Made by a program: the position numbers and the translations under genes. Shown piece by piece: positions 5,899-7,922 of a stretch of 7,922 nt of DNA. This DNA is from CAZKTF01 sp964555565 (GTDB taxonomy: Bacteria; Planctomycetota; JAJSAM01; JAKLKS01): positions 1 to 7,922 of the forward strand of contig CAZKTF010000171.1 in the NCBI GenBank assembly GCA_964555565.1, in the 5' to 3' direction. Below the pieces are notes generated by a model that was not told where the DNA came from, did no database searches, and was given only the letters and a program-made list of their open reading frames with translations. Each line of letters starts with the position of its first letter. Positions within the stretch are counted from its first letter, which is position 1.

Positions 5899-7404
5899 TC
5901 AGCGCCCGAGCGGGGCGTCGGGCGCGGACAGGAGGGCGCGCAGGCGGGCGGCCGCCGCGGAAGCCGCCCCGCCCGCGGGGGCGGTCGCGAGCAGCAGGTC
6001 CCGGTCCTCCCCCGGATCGACCTGGAGGTCGTAGAGCGCCTCCGAGACGGGCTCGTAGCGGTTCGAGTCCCCGAGCCTGAGGACGCGCACGTACTTCCAG
6101 CGCCCCTCCCCCACGGCGGTGTGCCGGGCCGCCTGGAAGAGGTACCGCAGCGGCTCCAGGGACCCCTCGGGGGCGAAGGGGAACTGCCGGCGGAGTTCCG
6201 GCGCGTAGACGAGCATGGGCCCGTGCTCCGCGAGCAGCGCCCGTGCCTCCGCGCCCGCGGCGCCAAGCGGCCGCGCGTCGAGCCCCGTCCCGGCCGGGAC
6301 GGCCGCCCCGGCGGCCTCGAGGAGCGTCGGGTAGAGGTCCATCAGGCTCACGGGGGCCTCCACGGTTTCCCCGACCGGGAGGCGACCCGGCCAACGGACC
6401 GCGAGGGGCACGTGCAGCAGCGACTCCAGCACCGAGAGGCGGTGGTCGAGGCAGCCGTGCTCGCCCAGGTTCTCGCCGTGGTCGGCGGTGACGGCGACCA
6501 CCGCGTTCTCGAGGAGGCCGCGGGAGGCGAGGAGTTCCATGAGGGCCGCCGTGTGCCCGTCCAGCTCCCGGATCCCGGCGTCGTACAGCCCGGAGAGGGC
6601 CCGCACCGTCTCGTCGTCGAGCCTGCGCGCGCCGAGGAGGTGGCAGAGCGCGTCCCCCTGGGTGACGCCCCGCGCGCGCTCCACCGCGCCGGGACCGTCG
6701 CCCGTGTCGCCGAGGAGGCGCACCGTCTCCCGCGGGGCGTTGTAGGGGAGGTGGGAGTCCATGAAGTTCACGAAGAGGAACAGCGGCCGGCGCTCCCCGC
6801 CGGCCGTGGCCCGTTCGACCAGCGTCCCCTCGACCTCGCGGACCACGCGGTCCCCGTTCTTCCCGTTCAGGAGCGGGCGGAAGGCCTGGAACCCCCGGGA
6901 GAGCCCGGTGATCCCCGAGACGTAGGGGTTGGCCGAGACCCCGATGGTGTCGTAGCCCGCGCGGGCGAGCGTCTCGGCCAGCAGCGGGATCTCCCGGCGG
7001 ACGGAGTCCCCCCTGCCCGTGCGGAGCCCGTGCCGGGAGGGCATGAGCCCCGTGAACAGGGACGCGTGCGAGGGGGCGGTCCAGGGCGCCGGGGCGTAGC
7101 AGTGCGGGTAGCGCGCGGCCTCCGCGGCGAACCGTTGGAGCCACGGGGTCGTGGGCCTGCGGTAGCCGAAGGCCGCGAGGCGATCGACACGGCAGGTGTC
7201 CCAGACGACAAGGACGATGTCCGGCCGCGGCGGCTCCCGGAGGACGAGGAGCCACGCGGCGACGGCGGCCGCGACGAGGGTCCCCGCGAGGACGAGCGCG
7301 GTCCGGAGGCGGGGACGACTAGGAGCCCCTATCACAATGCCGCGTGAGCCGCGCCGGGACGAGGAGCAAGCATCGCGGCCGATCGCCGACGACGGTGACT
7401 CCAT
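5899..7404 (-). CDS. Membrane-anchored sulfatase-superfamily hydrolase with Thr nucleophile; 5' end altered by an insertion
   Basis: The present open frame is 501 residues from ATG 7404. A transmembrane anchor lies at about 35-56, followed by an exported alkaline-phosphatase-superfamily domain: VVWDTCRVDRL with metal ligand Asp69, WTAPSHASLFTG with Thr109 at the nucleophile site, MDSHLPYN, TADHGENLGEHG with Asp308/His309, and a C-terminal ALYDLQVDPGEDRDL strand typical of Pfam Sulfatase proteins. True sulfatases need Cys/Ser-x-Pro-x-Arg for formylglycine; Thr-x-Pro-x-His here points to a formylglycine-independent hydrolase or transferase, perhaps on phosphodiesters or other head groups. Residues 1-28 are encoded by the inserted element at 7323-7633. 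Removing it places GTG 7667 in frame and gives 484 residues beginning MASPRLPRSAAS, then the same RPRLRT and anchor. Whether the current gene is translated from 7404, or is silenced, cannot be decided from sequence. Confidence 0.85.
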   Translation of the reverse strand: MESPSSAIGRDACSSSRRGSRGIVIGAPSRPRLRTALVLAGTLVAAAVAAWLLVLREPPRPDIVLVVWDTCRVDRLAAFGYRRPTTPWLQRFAAEAARYPHCYAPAPWTAPSHASLFTGLMPSRHGLRTGRGDSVRREIPLLAETLARAGYDTIGVSANPYVSGITGLSRGFQAFRPLLNGKNGDRVVREVEGTLVERATAGGERRPLFLFVNFMDSHLPYNAPRETVRLLGDTGDGPGAVERARGVTQGDALCHLLGARRLDDETVRALSGLYDAGIRELDGHTAALMELLASRGLLENAVVAVTADHGENLGEHGCLDHRLSVLESLLHVPLAVRWPGRLPVGETVEAPVSLMDLYPTLLEAAGAAVPAGTGLDARPLGAAGAEARALLAEHGPMLVYAPELRRQFPFAPEGSLEPLRYLFQAARHTAVGEGRWKYVRVLRLGDSNRYEPVSEALYDLQVDPGEDRDLLLATAPAGGAASAAAARLRALLSAPDAPLGR

Positions 7405-7413
7405 TGGAACGAG

Positions 7414-7418
7414 TCTCC
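7414..7418 (-). promoter_or_regulatory. Element-borne Shine-Dalgarno for the current hydrolase start
   Basis: The minus strand reads GGAGA nine bases before ATG 7404. It lies wholly inside the inserted element, in frame with the hydrolase. It could rescue translation after the insertion separated the gene from its original GTG start. Confidence 0.45.
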
Positions 7419-7467
7419 GAGGAGGCGATCGGCCGCCAGGCGCCGCTCATCGCGCCCGGCCCTCCGG

Positions 7468-7604
7468 GTTGCCGCCCGGGCGGGCCATCTGGGGTGTTGG
7501 GACGCGGGGGGTCGCCTTCGGCTCCCCCGCTCGGCCTCGGCGACCGGCTCCGCAAGGTCGCCTTCGGCCGCCCGCCTACCATCTGGCCCCCCGGGGGCGG
7601 CAAC
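7468..7604. repeat. Nested inverted repeat inside the hydrolase-gene element
   Basis: GTTGCCGCCCGGGCGGG at 7468-7484 faces a near-complement, CCCCCCGGGGGCGGCAAC, at 7587-7604. Each arm is bordered on its inner side by the same octamer CCATCTGG (7485-7492, 7579-7586). The element can thus fold into a long branched hairpin. Confidence 0.65.
7510..7568. repeat. Direct repeat GGTCGCCTTCGGC x2 with internal hairpin
   Basis: Identical 13-mers lie at 7510-7522 and 7556-7568. The first GGTCGCC (7510-7516) also pairs with GGCGACC at 7539-7545. These form the core of the inserted element and contain TTCGG motifs typical of stable loops. Confidence 0.7.
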
Positions 7605-7633
7605 GCGGCCACGGGGCATTGTGATAGGGGCTC

Positions 7634-7667
7634 TAGCGGCGGATCGGGGGAGTCGCGGCGAAGCCAC
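7634..7667 (-). pseudogene. Detached original 5' end of the hydrolase gene
   Basis: The minus strand from GTG 7667 encodes MASPRLPRSAA before running into the inserted element. Joined at the TAG duplication, it continues directly as SRPRLRT plus the membrane anchor. No other ATG, GTG or TTG start lies between this GTG and the upstream in-frame TGA at 7730-7728, and a weak GAGAG lies about 4-8 bases upstream. In the present sequence these codons lead out of frame within the element. Confidence 0.65.
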
Positions 7668-7922
7668 GGCTCTCGTGGTGCTCGGAGCGGCGCGGCCCTT
7701 TCCACGACCCCCCCCCAGGTGCTGGGATCAGGAAACCGCACGGGACGCCGCAAACCCCATGCCCCGCCCTCCGTGGCGGCGCGCCGGGGAAACGCAAAGC
7801 GGAGGGAGCGTTCCGTAAGCGGGGTCTTACAGGCACGGCGGTTCTTGGCCACTCGGAGTGGGTTGCCTGCCGTGGACGAACGGCGGGTAGGGGTATGGGT
7901 AGGGGCAGGGGAGAACGCCGTC
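7668..7922. other. Non-coding right end of the window, probable upstream region of the minus-strand operon
   Basis: I see no convincing protein or RNA gene here. The stretch contains a run of nine C (7708-7716), a small hairpin GTAAG/CTTAC (7815-7819, 7826-7830), a 13-bp palindrome CCACTCGGAGTGG (7849-7861) and a G-quadruplex motif. The operon promoter should lie here, but no clear -35/-10 pair is visible. Confidence 0.5.
7885..7911 (+). other. G-quadruplex-forming motif
   Basis: Five G-tracts (3, 4, 3, 4 and 4 G) are separated by loops of two, three, two and two bases (TA, TAT, TA, CA). This satisfies the standard four-tract short-loop rule with one spare tract. It lies about 220 bp upstream of the original hydrolase start, with the G-rich strand opposite to the gene's coding strand. 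Confidence 0.7.

Larger units (their letters stand above)
7323..7633. mobile_element. 311-bp MITE-like element inserted in the hydrolase gene
   Basis: The ends are a perfect 19-bp inverted repeat: GAGCCCCTATCACAATGCC at 7323-7341 and its complement at 7615-7633. The pairing extends to about 31 bases with one mismatch and one unpaired base (to 7353 and 7604). TAG flanks both sides directly (7320-7322 and 7634-7636), as expected of a 3-bp target duplication; some IS5-family groups make TNA-type 3-bp or CTAG-type 4-bp duplications. The interior carries nested inverted and direct repeats but no recognisable transposase, so mobility would depend on an enzyme elsewhere. Excision of the element plus one TAG (314 bp) restores one continuous hydrolase frame from GTG 7667, which is independent support for the boundaries. 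Family assignment is uncertain. Confidence 0.78.

Noticed and set aside
3721..7347. Very long open frame on the plus strand (over 1200 codons), and another at 2277-4358
   Set aside because: They lie antisense to genes with clear domains (kinase, TPR/peptidase-like, hydrolase) and consist of low-complexity Gly/Arg/Glu/Val/Leu sequence. In GC-rich DNA, antisense frames stay open because of third-position bias.
7460..7610. CRISPR array or attC-type recombination site
   Set aside because: The repeats are nested inverted repeats and a single direct pair, with no regular spacer series, no cas genes and no integrase nearby.
7332..7667. Minus-strand frame of 111 codons through the element as an element-encoded protein
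   Set aside because: Only its first eleven codons are meaningful, as the detached start of the hydrolase. The rest is low-complexity Arg/Ala/Pro sequence through hairpin repeats.
7668..7922. Promoter for the minus-strand operon
   Set aside because: No convincing -35/-10 pair with proper spacing could be seen, so none is annotated.

Overview
The window is a GC-rich bacterial segment that looks chromosomal. An FHA-linked Ser/Thr kinase with a CxxC...CxxC insert, a secreted TPR-plus-gluzincin-like protein, an alkaline-phosphatase-superfamily 'sulfatase' and an RHS-type protein together point most naturally to a Planctomycetota lineage. A Myxococcota-like organism is the main alternative. No rRNA, tRNA or other taxon-defining gene is present, so this placement is inference.

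Layout. Bases 1-795 (+) are the 3' end of a large RHS-repeat-like gene. After a degenerate RHS core end (NP...DPWG) it continues into a Pro/Gly/Asp-rich linker and a variable tail with a histidine motif. A small lipoprotein gene follows (921-1481, +). Toxin tail followed by lipoprotein is the layout of a polymorphic toxin with its immunity protein, although neither function can be read directly. Bases 1630-2036 hold the 3' remnant of an IS transposase on the minus strand.

From 2118 to 7667 everything is on the minus strand and reads as one operon-like series. In transcription order it is: a membrane-anchored sulfatase-superfamily hydrolase with a Thr nucleophile, a secreted TPR/peptidase-MA-like protein whose HExxH has become HQKAH, an FHA - zinc-knuckle - Ser/Thr kinase, and a RidA-superfamily protein lacking the RidA catalytic Arg. 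Gaps are about 58-66 bp, and the kinase-RidA gap was probably only 3 bp before an insertion.

The most striking signal is two small, non-coding, inverted-repeat-bounded elements that look like MITEs. One (2583-2850, 268 bp) sits between a TA duplication exactly at the kinase stop codon; removing it restores a TAA stop three bases before the RidA start. The other (7323-7633, 311 bp) has a perfect 19-bp terminal inverted repeat flanked by TAG on both sides and lies inside the 5' end of the sulfatase-like gene. Removing it plus one TAG joins an upstream GTG in frame to the hydrolase, giving a 484-residue protein with a short basic N-terminus before its membrane anchor. In the present sequence the element itself offers an in-frame Shine-Dalgarno and ATG (7404), so the gene may now be translated from a start inside the mobile element.

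The right end (7634-7922) holds no convincing gene. It contains a nine-C run, small palindromes and a strong G-quadruplex motif.
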